A DNA stretch of 64,000 nt from Rhodobacteraceae bacterium HLUCCA12 (GCA_001314715.1 LJSV01000006.1:1-64000); one strand, 5' to 3'; counted from the first letter of the stretch, positions 53,187 to 62,075 are shown. Made by a program: numbers and translations. Notes: generated by a model from the letters alone, not told the origin.

Positions 53187-53627
53187 CTATTCATCCTTTT
53201 CCAGCTCGGATCGCAACTCGCGCAGCACCGGCAAAACCGCGCGAACCCGCGCCATGCCCAGCGTCTTGACCAGATCGGCGATCACCGGCGCGATGGATTG
53301 CAGCGCCGCATCGCGCGCGGACCGTCCGGCCGGGCTGATGGCGACGAACTTGCGCCGCGCGTCGTCCCAGTCGGGGCGGATATGGACATGCCCGGCCCAT
53401 TCCAGCTTGCTCAGCGTGTTCGACATGGCGCCACGGGTAACGTGAAACGCCTTGGCCAATTGCGCCGGGGTTCGCTCTTCCTGCAAGCGGGCCAGGTGAT
53501 TGAGAACGCTGAAATGCGACAGCTCCATCCCGCGCGGCAGCACCTTGGACAGGCGCGCGCGCGCCAGTTGTTCGGCCATGAACAATTCAGCGAACAACGC
53601 CACCGACAGATCGTCGACCGGCTTCAC
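53187..53627 (-). CDS. MarR-family transcriptional regulator
   Basis: The 146-residue winged-helix protein has ELSHFSVLNHLARLQEERTP, the recognition helix in KAFHVTRGAMSNTLSKLEWA, and the wing GHVHIRPDWDDARRKFVAIS. It uses a GTG start at 53627, which overlaps the stop of the upstream hydrolase gene (GTGA), so it is co-transcribed with the nit-like amidase and glutaredoxin genes. That arrangement hints at control of a thiol-related response, without proof. Confidence 0.88.
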   Translation of the reverse strand: MKPVDDLSVALFAELFMAEQLARARLSKVLPRGMELSHFSVLNHLARLQEERTPAQLAKAFHVTRGAMSNTLSKLEWAGHVHIRPDWDDARRKFVAISPAGRSARDAALQSIAPVIADLVKTLGMARVRAVLPVLRELRSELEKDE

Positions 53628-54469
53628 GCCGCGCCCCCGTCCGGCCCCTGAAACGCGCGGTCATGGGTCAGTGACGGCACCCGGCCGCGCGCCTGCTCCA
53701 CCGCGTCCATGTCCAGATCGACCATGAACACGCCCGGCTCGGTGCCCGCATCCAGCATCACCTTGCCCCAGGGGTCCACGGCCATCGAATGCCCCCAGGT
53801 CGCGCGCGGCCGGCCATGCGCAACCGGGTGATCGCCGGTCTGCGCCGGCGCCAGCACATAGCAGCCGGTTTCTATCGCGCGGGCGCGCAACAGCACCTCC
53901 CAATGCGCCGCGCCGGTGACAGGGCTGAACGCCGCCGGAACCGTCAGCACCTGTGCGCCCGCCTTGGCCAGCGCCCGGAAAAGATGCGGGAACCGGATGT
54001 CATAACACACGCTCAGGCCCAGCATTGCGAACGGCGTCCTGGCCACCACCACCCGCGCCCCCGGACGGATCGCCGCAGATTCGCGATAGGTCTCGGTTTC
54101 GGATACCTGCACGTCGAACATATGGATCTTGTCATAGCGCGCCACGATCGCGCCCGCCGGATCAATCAGGAAGGATCGGTTGGCAAAACGCCCGTCGGCA
54201 TCATGGGTCTTGATGACCAGCGACCCGGCCAGCAGCCAGACCCCGGCGCGCGCGGCCTCCTCGCGCATGAGCGCCAGCATCGGGTCGTCCTCTTCATGGC
54301 TGAGGACATTGCGCTGGTGGCTGCGGCTGGATGAAACACAGTTCGTCACCTCGGGCGTCAGAACGAAACCGGCGCCATCGGCAACCGCGCTGCGCACCGC
54401 ATCGCGCACCGGGCCCAGATTGGCCTGCGGGTCATCGCCGACCGAAAGCTGCACCAGACCCGCGCGCAT
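53624..54469 (-). CDS. carbon-nitrogen hydrolase, Nit1-like (deaminated glutathione amidase)
   Basis: The 281-residue nitrilase-superfamily enzyme has the Glu-Lys-Cys triad: Glu in FVLTPEVTNCVSSSR, Lys in ARYDKIHMFDVQV, Cys in LSVCYDIRFPHLFRALA. VPAAFSPVTGAAHWEVLLRA fits the Nit branch, whose members repair deaminated glutathione or act as omega-amidases. The adjacent glutaredoxin gene supports a glutathione link. It starts 3 bp after the glutaredoxin stop and overlaps the marR start. Confidence 0.87.
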   Translation of the reverse strand: MRAGLVQLSVGDDPQANLGPVRDAVRSAVADGAGFVLTPEVTNCVSSSRSHQRNVLSHEEDDPMLALMREEAARAGVWLLAGSLVIKTHDADGRFANRSFLIDPAGAIVARYDKIHMFDVQVSETETYRESAAIRPGARVVVARTPFAMLGLSVCYDIRFPHLFRALAKAGAQVLTVPAAFSPVTGAAHWEVLLRARAIETGCYVLAPAQTGDHPVAHGRPRATWGHSMAVDPWGKVMLDAGTEPGVFMVDLDMDAVEQARGRVPSLTHDRAFQGPDGGAA

Positions 54470-54472
54470 CGC

Positions 54473-54733
54473 TCAGACCCCGGCCAGAAGCGGGTCAAGC
54501 CGGCCGCTGCGATCCAGCGCGAACAGATCGTCGCAACCCCCGACATGGGTGTCGCCGACAAAGATCTGCGGCACCGTCATGCGCCCGCCGGCGCGGTTGA
54601 TCATCTCAGGCTTGCGTTCGGGATGCGCGCGGATATCGATTTCCGTGAATTCGACCTGCTTGCTGTTCAACAGACGCTTCGCCGCGTGGCAGAAGCCGCA
54701 GCTGGGCGAGGTATAGATTTCGACGTTCGGCAT
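54473..54733 (-). CDS. grxC: glutaredoxin (GrxC-like)
   Basis: The 86-residue dithiol glutaredoxin uses glutathione to reduce disulfides. It has VEIYTSPSCGFCHAAKRLLN with the active-site CGFC (a variant of CPYC), the TVPQIFVGDTHVGGCDDLFA binding segment with cis-Pro and GG-D. ATG 54733 is preferred over 54739, because AGGGG lies 7 bases before the second. It is first of the grxC-nit-marR operon, with the promoter in the gap to comF. Confidence 0.93.
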   Translation of the reverse strand: MPNVEIYTSPSCGFCHAAKRLLNSKQVEFTEIDIRAHPERKPEMINRAGGRMTVPQIFVGDTHVGGCDDLFALDRSGRLDPLLAGV

Positions 54734-54812
54734 TGGCATTCCCCTGAATCGGTCAGAACGGATGTAATGCCGTTTACTTCGCCTGTGAACCGGAAACGGG
54801 AAAAATGAGCGC

Positions 54813-55583
54813 TCATGCCTCGCGCGCGACGCGGGTCAGCACCACGACATCGACCCCCTGCGCGCCAGCGGCAAGGCAGGCGTCGGCAGCCGCGGCCAGC
54901 GTCGCGCCCGAGGTCATGACATCATCGACCAGCAACACATGACGCCCCGCCAGAAGCCCGGAACGGCGCGGATGCGCGTTGATTGCGCCGGCCATATTGG
55001 CAAAACGTCCGTCGCGTGTTCGGCCGTCCTGCGTGCCGGTATGGTGACGCCGGACCAGCAGATCAGGGCAATGCGCCAGCCCTGTCGCCCGCGCCAGCGC
55101 CGCTGACAGGGTCGCCGACTGATTGTAGCGGCGGCGAAACAGGCGCCACCAGTGCAACGGCACCGGCGCGACCAGTGTATCGGGGCGAATCAGCGGCGCG
55201 GCGGTGCGCGTCAGCCAGCGGCCCGCCGGCGCGGCGATGTCATGGCGATTGCGGTATTTCAGGCCAAGGACGATCTGTCGCGCCTTGTCGTCATAGATCA
55301 TGACCGCCCGCCCGCGCCCCCAGGGCCGGGCGATATGGTGACAATCGTCGCACAGGACCGCCACGCCCTCGTCCGCGCCGGGCAAGGGCGTGCCGCAACC
55401 GTCGCAGACCAGACCGGCAATGAACGGGGTAATCTGCCAGCAGGCGGGGCACAATGTGCCCTCGGTCGCGACATCGGCATCGCAGGTCAGGCATTGCGGC
55501 GGATAGGCCAGCCTGAGTGCGCGCGTCGCCACAGCACCCGCCCGCGCCGTCAGCCGCTGGCCCAGCCCGATCAACACCTGCAT
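54813..55583 (-). CDS. comF: ComF-family phosphoribosyltransferase-like protein
   Basis: The 256-residue protein has an N-terminal double zinc ribbon (PPQCLTCDADVATEGTLCPA, then CDGCGTPLPGADEG and LCDDCHHIARPW), and a type I PRTase domain with the PRPP-loop HVLLVDDVMTSGATLAAAAD. ComF family members act in DNA uptake in competent species; in others the role is unclear. ATG 55583 is chosen from homologue length; the open frame to 56450 is antisense to a methyltransferase gene. It is divergent from that gene with 51 bp between starts. Confidence 0.88.
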   Translation of the reverse strand: MQVLIGLGQRLTARAGAVATRALRLAYPPQCLTCDADVATEGTLCPACWQITPFIAGLVCDGCGTPLPGADEGVAVLCDDCHHIARPWGRGRAVMIYDDKARQIVLGLKYRNRHDIAAPAGRWLTRTAAPLIRPDTLVAPVPLHWWRLFRRRYNQSATLSAALARATGLAHCPDLLVRRHHTGTQDGRTRDGRFANMAGAINAHPRRSGLLAGRHVLLVDDVMTSGATLAAAADACLAAGAQGVDVVVLTRVAREA

Positions 55584-55634
55584 GCGACCTTGCTTTCCCT
55601 TGACAATGGCGCCCCTCGGGCCAAACAGGGGCGC

Positions 55635-56459
55635 ATGACACCGTCCCTGACCGACCGCACATCCCTGGCGCGTTTTCGTGCCCGTGCCCGCCGCGCCCCG
55701 GCGCTGTTCCTGCATGAGGACGTGGCGGACGAGATCAAGGAAAGACTCACAGAGGTTAACAGAGCCTTTACGGCCCCCGCCGTCGTCACCCCGTTTCCGG
55801 ACCTCTGGCAAATGGTTCTGCCCGGCGCCACCCTGGTCCCCGATGCCGAGGTTCTGGCGCTGGACCCCGGCGCGCATGATCTTGTGATCCACGCTCTGGC
55901 GCTGCATTGGGCCGATGACCCGCTGGGCCAGATCATCCAGTGCCGCCGCGCCCTCAGACCCGACGGGCTGTTCATCGCCGCGCTTTTCGGCGGCCAAAGC
56001 CTGCACGAATTGCGCGCCGTGCTGGCGCAGGCCGAAAGCGATCTGTGCGGCACCCTGTCGCCGCGGGTGGTGCCGATGGGCGAAATCCGCGATCTGGGCG
56101 CGCTGTTGCAACGCGCCGGGCTGGCGCTGCCGGTGGCTGACAGTTCCGCGCGCCGTGTTCTTTACACGGATCTGCGCCAGCTTGTGCGCGATCTGCGTGC
56201 CATGGGCGAAAGCAACGCGCTGGACCAGCGCCACCGGGCACCGATGTCGCGCGCGCTGATGCAGCGAACCGAGGCGATCTATCGCCGCACCTTTGGCGAC
56301 GAGCAGGGGCGCCTGCCCGCCACGGTCGAGATCCTTTTCCTGACCGGATGGGCGCCCGACGACACCCAACAGAAACCGCTCAGGCCCGGAACCGCAGCAG
56401 CAAGGCTGGCCGATGCCCTGGGCGCCACCGAAACCCCGCTTCGCAATCAAGGCGATTGA
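55635..56459 (+). CDS. NDUFAF5-like SAM-dependent methyltransferase
   Basis: The 274-residue protein opens MTPSLTDRTSLARFRARARR and LHEDVADEIKERLTEVNRAF, as in the bacterial homologues of NDUFAF5 (complex I assembly factor that hydroxylates an Arg). The class I methyltransferase fold follows, with HDLVIHALALHWADDPLGQI, LRPDGLFIAALFGGQSLHEL and LYTDLRQLVRDLRAMGESNA. The usual DxGxGxG motif I is weak or absent (ALDPGA region only), also noted in this family. It is divergent from comF and precedes hemH by 50 bp. Confidence 0.83.
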   Translation: MTPSLTDRTSLARFRARARRAPALFLHEDVADEIKERLTEVNRAFTAPAVVTPFPDLWQMVLPGATLVPDAEVLALDPGAHDLVIHALALHWADDPLGQIIQCRRALRPDGLFIAALFGGQSLHELRAVLAQAESDLCGTLSPRVVPMGEIRDLGALLQRAGLALPVADSSARRVLYTDLRQLVRDLRAMGESNALDQRHRAPMSRALMQRTEAIYRRTFGDEQGRLPATVEILFLTGWAPDDTQQKPLRPGTAAARLADALGATETPLRNQGD

Positions 56460-56509
56460 CCAGAAGCGGACGCCCGCTAACTCAGGGCTTGATCGAACAG
56501 AAGGACACG

Positions 56510-57622
56510 ATGCCAGCCATGCGTGACGCCCAGAAAGACAAACGCCGCGCCCAGTGCCCGGTGCACAAGGACAAACCCGGCGAGGGTCGCCTGGCCCATG
56601 CCCCCGCCGATCACCCGCCCGTCGCGCGGGCCAGGATCGGCATTCTTCTGGCCAATCTGGGGACGCCCGATGCGACCGACTACTGGTCGATGCGCCGCTA
56701 TCTGGGCGAGTTTCTGTCCGACAAGCGGGTCATCGACTATCCTTGGTGGAAGTGGCAGCCGATCCTGCAACTGATCATCCTGACGCGGCGTCCGTTCTCG
56801 AAGGGCAAGGATTACGACCTGATCTGGAACAAGGAAAAGGATGAAAGCCCGCTTATGACCATCACCCGCGATCAGGCCAATGGCATCGCCGAGCGGATGC
56901 GCACACAGTTCGGGGATGACGTGATGGTCGATTTCTGCATGCGCTACGGCAACCCTTCGACCGAGGCGAAGGTGCGCGAGATGGTGGTGGCGGGCTGCGA
57001 AAAGATCCTGTTCTTTCCGCTTTATCCGCAATACGCGGGCGCGACCTGGGCAACCGCGAACGACCAGTTCTTTCGCGCGCTGATGAAAGAAAAATGGCAA
57101 CCGGCGGTGCGCACGGTGCCCCCCTATTTCGATCAGCCGGCCTATATCGACGCGCTGGCGGGGGCGGTGCAACGCGGCTGGGACGCGATCGAGAACGAGC
57201 CCGAGGTGCTGATCACCTCATATCACGGGATGCCGCGCCGCTACCTGCTGGAGGGCGACCCCTATCACTGCCAGTGCCAGAAAACCACGCGCCTGCTGCG
57301 CGAACGCCTGGGCTGGGACAAGGACAGGATTCACACGACCTTTCAGTCGGTCTTTGGCACCGAGGTCTGGCTGCAACCCTATACGGTCGAGCATGTCGCG
57401 CGGCTGGCGGAATCCGGCGTGAAGCGCGTAGCGGTGGTGGCACCGGCCTTTTCCGCCGATTGCATCGAAACGCTTGAGGAAATCCAGGGCGAGATCCGCG
57501 AGGCGTTCGAACATGCAGGCGGCGAGGAGTTCACCTATATCCCCTGTCTCAACGACCAGGCGGCGCATATCGACGCGCTCTGCGCGGTCATCGGCGACAA
57601 CTTGCGCGGCTGGACCGCCTGA
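56510..57622 (+). CDS. hemH: ferrochelatase
   Basis: The 370-residue enzyme inserts Fe2+ into protoporphyrin IX, the last step of heme synthesis. It has GILLANLGTPDATDYWSMRR, the catalytic His in VLITSYHGMPRRYLLEGDPY, and the conserved FQSVFGTEVWLQPYT containing the metal-site Glu. An N-terminal 40-residue extension (KDKRRAQCPVHKDKPGEGRL) precedes the usual start. ATG 56510 has AAGGA 5 bases upstream; ATG 56519 also possible. A bidirectional terminator follows. Confidence 0.94.
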   Translation: MPAMRDAQKDKRRAQCPVHKDKPGEGRLAHAPADHPPVARARIGILLANLGTPDATDYWSMRRYLGEFLSDKRVIDYPWWKWQPILQLIILTRRPFSKGKDYDLIWNKEKDESPLMTITRDQANGIAERMRTQFGDDVMVDFCMRYGNPSTEAKVREMVVAGCEKILFFPLYPQYAGATWATANDQFFRALMKEKWQPAVRTVPPYFDQPAYIDALAGAVQRGWDAIENEPEVLITSYHGMPRRYLLEGDPYHCQCQKTTRLLRERLGWDKDRIHTTFQSVFGTEVWLQPYTVEHVARLAESGVKRVAVVAPAFSADCIETLEEIQGEIREAFEHAGGEEFTYIPCLNDQAAHIDALCAVIGDNLRGWTA

Positions 57623-57652
57623 GCAGGGATTGCGCAAACCGCATGAAAAAAA

Positions 57653-57680
57653 GGGCGGAGGTTTCCCTCCGCCCTTTTTT
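57653..57680. terminator. bidirectional terminator between hemH and a small membrane gene
   Basis: GGGCGGAGG-TTTC-CCTCCGCCC with TTTTTT on the plus strand (57675-57680) and, on the minus strand, seven T's (57646-57652). It serves both converging genes. Confidence 0.92.
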
Positions 57681-57704
57681 CAATCTGGCCCGAAGCCAGA
57701 AAGA

Positions 57705-57884
57705 TCAGGACGCGACCGCAGCGGCGACAACCAGCAGCAGCAGCAGCGGGATCACCACGCCGCCGACCGACGACGACGAATGCGCAACAACAACTTCCGG
57801 CTCGACGACGGGTTCGACATACGAACCAGCCATGGCGGCGGTGCCGACAACCACGAACAGGGCGGCGATAGCAAGTTTCTTCAT
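57705..57884 (-). CDS. small exported or membrane protein
   Basis: The 59-residue protein starts at ATG 57884 with GGAGG 6 bases upstream. It has a signal peptide (MKKLAIAALFVVVGTAAMAG), a short acidic Pro-Val stretch (SYVEPVVEPEVVVAHSSSS) and a C-terminal hydrophobic helix (GGVVIPLLLLLVVAAAVAS). Similar tiny proteins are, as I recall, common in Rhodobacterales. Function is unknown; it may be a membrane-tethered periplasmic peptide. The longer frame to 57941 is ruled out by the ribosome site. Confidence 0.8.
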   Translation of the reverse strand: MKKLAIAALFVVVGTAAMAGSYVEPVVEPEVVVAHSSSSVGGVVIPLLLLLVVAAAVAS

Positions 57885-58031
57885 GTTAACCTCCAGTATT
57901 CGCGGACCATCGTTATTTTTGTTTCGATGGACCGCACCCAAGACGATACCTCGTATTCCGTCTCAAGCACCTTGTTCATATAAAAGCAACGGGTCAAGTC
58001 GCTTGGGTGCCGCTGTTCTGCCGCCGTGTCG

Positions 58032-58646
58032 TCAAATAAGCAACACTTGCGTGCCAACGCGCGCAAAGCCGAACAGCTCTTCGATATGTTCGTTGTAAAG
58101 CCCGATACAGCCGTTCGACGAACGCCGCCCGATCTTGCGCGTGTCATGAGTGCCGTGCACGCGGTAATAGGTCCAAGACAGATAAAGCGCATGAGTGCCA
58201 AGCGGGTTGTCAGGTCCCGGCGGAACGAACTCGGGCCATTCGGGGTTGCGTTCGCGCATGGCCGGGGTCGGGCGCCATGACGGTCCTTCGACCTTGCGCA
58301 CGACTCGGGTGCGCCCGCGCCGGGTCAGATCCTCGCTCAGCGGTACGGACGAGGGGTAGAGCCGGTAGGTGCTTTCATCCTCGGACCAGAAGTGCACACA
58401 GCGGCTGTCGGTATCACACAGGATCGCGCCGTTGTTGAGGTTGGGGAAATAGTCGCGCCAGTGCAGCGTGCGGAAACTGGACAGGTTGCGCCGTGTCGTC
58501 GCGCGCACGTCCGTTTCCATCTCGGTGCTGTCTTCCATCGTTTCAGTCTGCGCCAGAACGGCCGGCGCCGCCAGCAACCCGCCCGTTGCCGCGCCAGCAA
58601 TCAGAAAATGGCGCCGGTTCAATCTATTGCGAATGTCGGAGGTCAT
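58032..58646 (-). CDS. L,D-transpeptidase (YkuD) with Tat signal
   Basis: The 204-residue exported protein has a twin-arginine signal (NRLNRRHFLIAGAATGGLLA), then an acidic linker and a YkuD domain with the active site HGTHDTRKIGRRSSNGCIGL: His and Cys in the family pattern HG-x-SxGCIR. It forms 3-3 cross-links in peptidoglycan or anchors proteins. ATG 58646 is chosen over 58667; neither ribosome site is strong. It converges on the small membrane gene side and lies back-to-back with the CAP lipoprotein gene. Confidence 0.88.
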   Translation of the reverse strand: MTSDIRNRLNRRHFLIAGAATGGLLAAPAVLAQTETMEDSTEMETDVRATTRRNLSSFRTLHWRDYFPNLNNGAILCDTDSRCVHFWSEDESTYRLYPSSVPLSEDLTRRGRTRVVRKVEGPSWRPTPAMRERNPEWPEFVPPGPDNPLGTHALYLSWTYYRVHGTHDTRKIGRRSSNGCIGLYNEHIEELFGFARVGTQVLLI

Positions 58647-58796
58647 TTTTCCATTTCCTGTGGTCATGCAGAACCCGGCATTTTATATGTCAATAATACC
58701 GCGCTCGCAACGAAACCGTTACGGTCGTGGCGGCGTTGGGTTTGAACTTTCACGGCGCTGCCGCTAAGGCAGGCTTAAAGCTATTTCGGGATCGTC

Positions 58797-59381
58797 ATGA
58801 CCAAGCATCTGATTTCCGCCTTCGCCACCCTGGTTCTGCTGGCCGCCTGTGCCGAACCGGTTCCCCAGCGGATGGGCCCTGACGGGCGCCCGATTCCAGT
58901 GGTCTATCGCATCGGTTCCGAGGACCGCGAGGAAATTCAGGTGCGGATGCGCGACGCGATCAGCACCGTGCGCGCGCAGCAAGGGTTGCCGCCGGTCGAG
59001 TTGAATGCCGAACTGACCAGCGCCGCCGCGACCCATGCGCGTGATATGTCGATCCAGTCGCGGCCCTGGCATTTCGGCTCGGACGGATCGTCGCCGATCG
59101 ACCGGGTCGAGCGCGTGGGCTATGACGGGCACTTCCTGGGCGAACTGATCTCGGAAACCTATGAAACCGAGCTTGAAACGCTGACCGCCTGGCTGGAACA
59201 GCGTGAAACCCGCGCGGTTTTGCTGGAACCCCGCATGCGCGAAATCGGTTTCGCCTGGCATCAGGAATCCAATGGCAAGCTGTGGTGGACGCTGACCACC
59301 GGCACGCCGCAAGATGAGGCGGATGGGCCCGCCCTGTCACGGGACGAAACCGACGAAAGCAGCGACAGCGATCAGGGCTGA
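58797..59381 (+). CDS. CAP-domain lipoprotein
   Basis: The 194-residue protein has a lipoprotein signal (LVLLAAC, lipidated Cys at residue 18) and a CAP (SCP/PR1-like) domain: RDAISTVRAQQGLPPVELNA, LTSAAATHARDMSIQSRPWH, then SDGSSPIDRVERVGY. The C-terminal segment contains MREIGFAWHQESNGKLWWTL. CAP proteins in bacteria are often exported and of uncertain function. It is transcribed between two L,D-transpeptidase-fold genes that both read the other way, and converges with the second by 18 bp. Confidence 0.87.
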   Translation: MTKHLISAFATLVLLAACAEPVPQRMGPDGRPIPVVYRIGSEDREEIQVRMRDAISTVRAQQGLPPVELNAELTSAAATHARDMSIQSRPWHFGSDGSSPIDRVERVGYDGHFLGELISETYETELETLTAWLEQRETRAVLLEPRMREIGFAWHQESNGKLWWTLTTGTPQDEADGPALSRDETDESSDSDQG

Positions 59382-59399
59382 CGGCAGCGCGCCACCGCG

Positions 59400-59894
59400 T
59401 CAGGGATAGATGCTGATCGGCGTTCCATCGCGCACCATGGCATAGATCTGTTCGATCTCATGGTCGCGAACAGCGATGCAGCCATCGGTCCAGTCGCCGC
59501 GGGGACGGCGCACATTCGGGCCGCGCCCGTGAATGAAGATGTCACTTCCGGGGTCGTGCCCGGCTTCCTCGGCGCGGGCGATGTCATCCGCGTTCGGATA
59601 CGACATTCCCAGCGACAGGTGAAAGGCGCTGGCGGGGTTGCGGCGGTCGATGATGTACTCGCCCTCGGGGGTGCGGCGATCGCCCTCGTGTTGCTTGTGA
59701 CCGATGGGATTTCCGCCCAGTTGCACCGGATAGCTGCGCAAAACCGTGTCGTAATGCATCAGCTCCATCAGCCGCTCGGTCTTGTGGATGCGGACCTGCG
59801 TGACCTGGGGTCCGTCATAGTGCAAGAACCGGGGCGCGCTGCTGCACGCAGCCAGCACCAAGCCCAGAAGCCCGAAAAGCGCGATACGAATCAT
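59400..59894 (-). CDS. L,D-transpeptidase-fold lipoprotein (YkuD/YafK-like)
   Basis: The 164-residue protein has a lipoprotein signal (LLGLVLAAC) and a YkuD fold: VTQVRIHKTERLMELMHYDT, GNPIGHKQHEGDRRTPEGEY, and the active site IFIHGRGPNVRRP...WTDGCIAVRDHEI with the Cys in GCIAV. It is a shorter, YafK-like member; those in E. coli cut or cross-link peptidoglycan-bound lipoprotein. The substrate here is inferred only. It is divergent from nothing near and followed by the CAP gene convergently. Confidence 0.87.
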   Translation of the reverse strand: MIRIALFGLLGLVLAACSSAPRFLHYDGPQVTQVRIHKTERLMELMHYDTVLRSYPVQLGGNPIGHKQHEGDRRTPEGEYIIDRRNPASAFHLSLGMSYPNADDIARAEEAGHDPGSDIFIHGRGPNVRRPRGDWTDGCIAVRDHEIEQIYAMVRDGTPISIYP

Positions 59895-59941
59895 GAAATG
59901 GCCTGCTCGATTTTTCGGCGATTATGACCCAATCGGCGCGC

Positions 59942-60397
59942 CTATACCAGCAGCGCTCGCAAGGCGGCGCGGATCATTGCCGCATCGCCCGGATTGCCGA
60001 CCATCCGCGCCGCCTGCAATGGCGCCGCCCAGTGGACGCTGTGTCCCGGCTCGGACGGGGGTGACAGGCGCCGCACCGGGCGCGCCAGATAGATGATGCA
60101 AAGCTTTTCAGCCCAGAGGTCGTATTCCGGCATGAAGGTATACCGCCGGAATGCCCCCAGCCGACGTTGCGGCGCGATGCGCCACCCGGTTTCCTCCAGC
60201 ACTTCGCGATGCAGCGCACGGATCGGGCTTTCGCCGGGTTCGATGCCGCCGCCGGGCAACTGGAACTCGTCATGGGGATCGCTTTGATGTGTCAAAAGCA
60301 CACGCGCCTCACGCAGCAAGATCGCGTAGGCGCCGGCCCGGCGCCGATACCGGCGGCCGGGTTCGCGCGGATCGCCATAGCGTGGTGTCATCGCCAA
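59942..60397 (-). CDS. NUDIX hydrolase
   Basis: The 151-residue protein has a NUDIX box GGGIEPGESPIRALHREVLE followed by ETGW, preceded by FQLPGG, and a beta grasp AYAILLREARVLLTHQ. Substrate is unknown; the box plus the YTFMPEYDLWAEKLCIIYLA tail resembles MutT-like members. It sits alone between the YafK-like gene and hslO, read on the minus strand, and diverges from hslO. Confidence 0.85.
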   Translation of the reverse strand: MAMTPRYGDPREPGRRYRRRAGAYAILLREARVLLTHQSDPHDEFQLPGGGIEPGESPIRALHREVLEETGWRIAPQRRLGAFRRYTFMPEYDLWAEKLCIIYLARPVRRLSPPSEPGHSVHWAAPLQAARMVGNPGDAAMIRAALRALLV

Positions 60398-60496
60398 TGC
60401 TCCATCTAGGGGGCGAATCGGCTTTGCCCCTTGGCCCCGGCCCGCTGCTTCCTATATGCAGGGGCCAATGCCAAGCCCTGACGCGAAGGTTTCCCC

Positions 60497-61486
60497 ATGA
60501 CTCTCGGTGCGCAAATCGCCTGGGACGACACCGTCCTGCCCTTTCAGCTTGATCGCTCGGACATCCGCGGGCGCGTCGCACGGCTGGACAGCGTGCTGGA
60601 TACCGTTCTGGCGCAGCACGACTACCCCGCCCTGATCGAATCGCTGGTTTCAGATGCGGTCCTGCTGACAACGATGATCGGCCAGACCCTCAAGCTGCGC
60701 TGGCGGCTGTCGCTGCAAATCCGCGGCAACGGCCCGGCGCGGCTGATCGCCACCGACTATTTCGCGCCCGGCAGCGATGGCGAGCCGGCGCGCATCCGTG
60801 CCTATGCCAGCTATGACAAGGAACGCCTTGACCTTGGCGCGGACCCCTTTTCGCAGATCGGCGAAGGTTATTTTGCCGTGATCATCGACCAGGGGCGCGA
60901 CATGACGCCCTATCAGGGCATGACGCCGATTTCCGGCGGGTCGCTGGCGGCCTGCGCCGAGACCTATTTCGCGCAGTCCGAACAGTTGCCCACCCGGTTC
61001 GCGATCGCGCATGCGGCCAGCGGGCGGGACACGGGGCCGCGCCGGCGCGGCGGCGGGGTCATGCTGCAACACCTACCCAAGGCATCGCCGCATGTGACGG
61101 GCGATGCCAGCGGCGAAAACGGTCTGCTGGCCGCCGGCGACATGCTTCACGGCGACGAGGCCGAGAACTGGAACCGCGCGAACATGCTGCTGGACACGGT
61201 CGACCAGGACGAACTTCTGGGTCCAGAGGTGCATCCGACCGACCTGCTGCTGCGCCTGTTCCACGAGGAAGCGCCGCGAGTCTTTGACGCCCAACCGGTC
61301 AGCTTTGGCTGCACCTGTTCCGAGGAAAAGGTGCGCAACTCGCTGTCGATCTATTCGGCCAAGGACATCGCCACCATGACCACCGACGCGGGCGTGGTGA
61401 CGGCCGATTGTCAGTTCTGCGGCGCCCATTACATTCTGGACCCCGCCACCCTGGGCTTCGAGGCCACCGATGAGCGGCGCGACTGA
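60497..61486 (+). CDS. hslO: redox-regulated chaperone Hsp33
   Basis: The 329-residue chaperone is turned on by oxidation. The N-terminal fold has LIESLVSDAVLLTTMIGQTL and LKLRWRLSLQIRGNGPARLI. The C-terminal redox switch has the Zn-binding cysteines in VSFGCTCSEEKVR and DCQFCGAHY (CxC and CxxC). ATG 60497 has AAGG 8 bases upstream. The last 17 bases overlap the next gene. Confidence 0.94.
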   Translation: MTLGAQIAWDDTVLPFQLDRSDIRGRVARLDSVLDTVLAQHDYPALIESLVSDAVLLTTMIGQTLKLRWRLSLQIRGNGPARLIATDYFAPGSDGEPARIRAYASYDKERLDLGADPFSQIGEGYFAVIIDQGRDMTPYQGMTPISGGSLAACAETYFAQSEQLPTRFAIAHAASGRDTGPRRRGGGVMLQHLPKASPHVTGDASGENGLLAAGDMLHGDEAENWNRANMLLDTVDQDELLGPEVHPTDLLLRLFHEEAPRVFDAQPVSFGCTCSEEKVRNSLSIYSAKDIATMTTDAGVVTADCQFCGAHYILDPATLGFEATDERRD

Positions 61487-62075
61487 CATCGTGGATCGCG
61501 CGATCCGGGCGCTGGCGACGCCGGCCCCCGGATCCAGCGATTTCGACCTGAACCCAGAGTTTCGCCATCCGCCGCATGTTCAATTGCGCCCCGCCGCCGT
61601 TTTGGTCGGGCTGGTTGAACATCGCGGCGGCGTGTCGGTCCTGTTGACCAAGCGGGCCTCGGGACTGCGCCACCATCCCGGCCAGATCGCCTTTCCCGGC
61701 GGCAAGATCGACCCCGGCGATGCGGATGCGACCGCGGCCGCGCTACGCGAAGCCCGTGAAGAGGTCGGCCTGGACCCCGCGACGGTGCGCACGCTGGGCC
61801 TGTTGCCGCCCCATGACACCGTCACCGGCTACCGCGTGACGCCGGTTCTGGGCCATATCAGGGATGCCTTCGATCCGATTGCCGAACCCGGCGAGGTCGA
61901 AGAGGCGTTCTTTGTGCCGCTGGCGCATCTGAGCGAGCCCGGCAACTACCGTGTCGAACGCCGGCTCTGGCTGGGCCAGTGGCGCTCGTATTACACCGTG
62001 CCGTGGGGGCCCTATTACATCTGGGGGGCAACGGCGCGAATGCTGAAGGTTCTGGCAGAAAGGCTTGAGCAATGA
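61470..62075 (+). CDS. NUDIX hydrolase, CoA pyrophosphatase-like
   Basis: The 201-residue enzyme has the CoA-type NUDIX motif: LLTKRASGLRHHPGQIAFPG, then GGKIDPGDADATAAALREAR and EEVGLD. The LRxHxGQxxFPGG pattern before the box defines the CoA pyrophosphatase (NudL) branch. The 61470 start overlaps hslO by 17 bp, and the stop overlaps the cca start (ATGA), so all three genes are coupled. Physiological role of CoA hydrolysis is not clear. Confidence 0.9.
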   Translation: MSGATDIVDRAIRALATPAPGSSDFDLNPEFRHPPHVQLRPAAVLVGLVEHRGGVSVLLTKRASGLRHHPGQIAFPGGKIDPGDADATAAALREAREEVGLDPATVRTLGLLPPHDTVTGYRVTPVLGHIRDAFDPIAEPGEVEEAFFVPLAHLSEPGNYRVERRLWLGQWRSYYTVPWGPYYIWGATARMLKVLAERLEQ

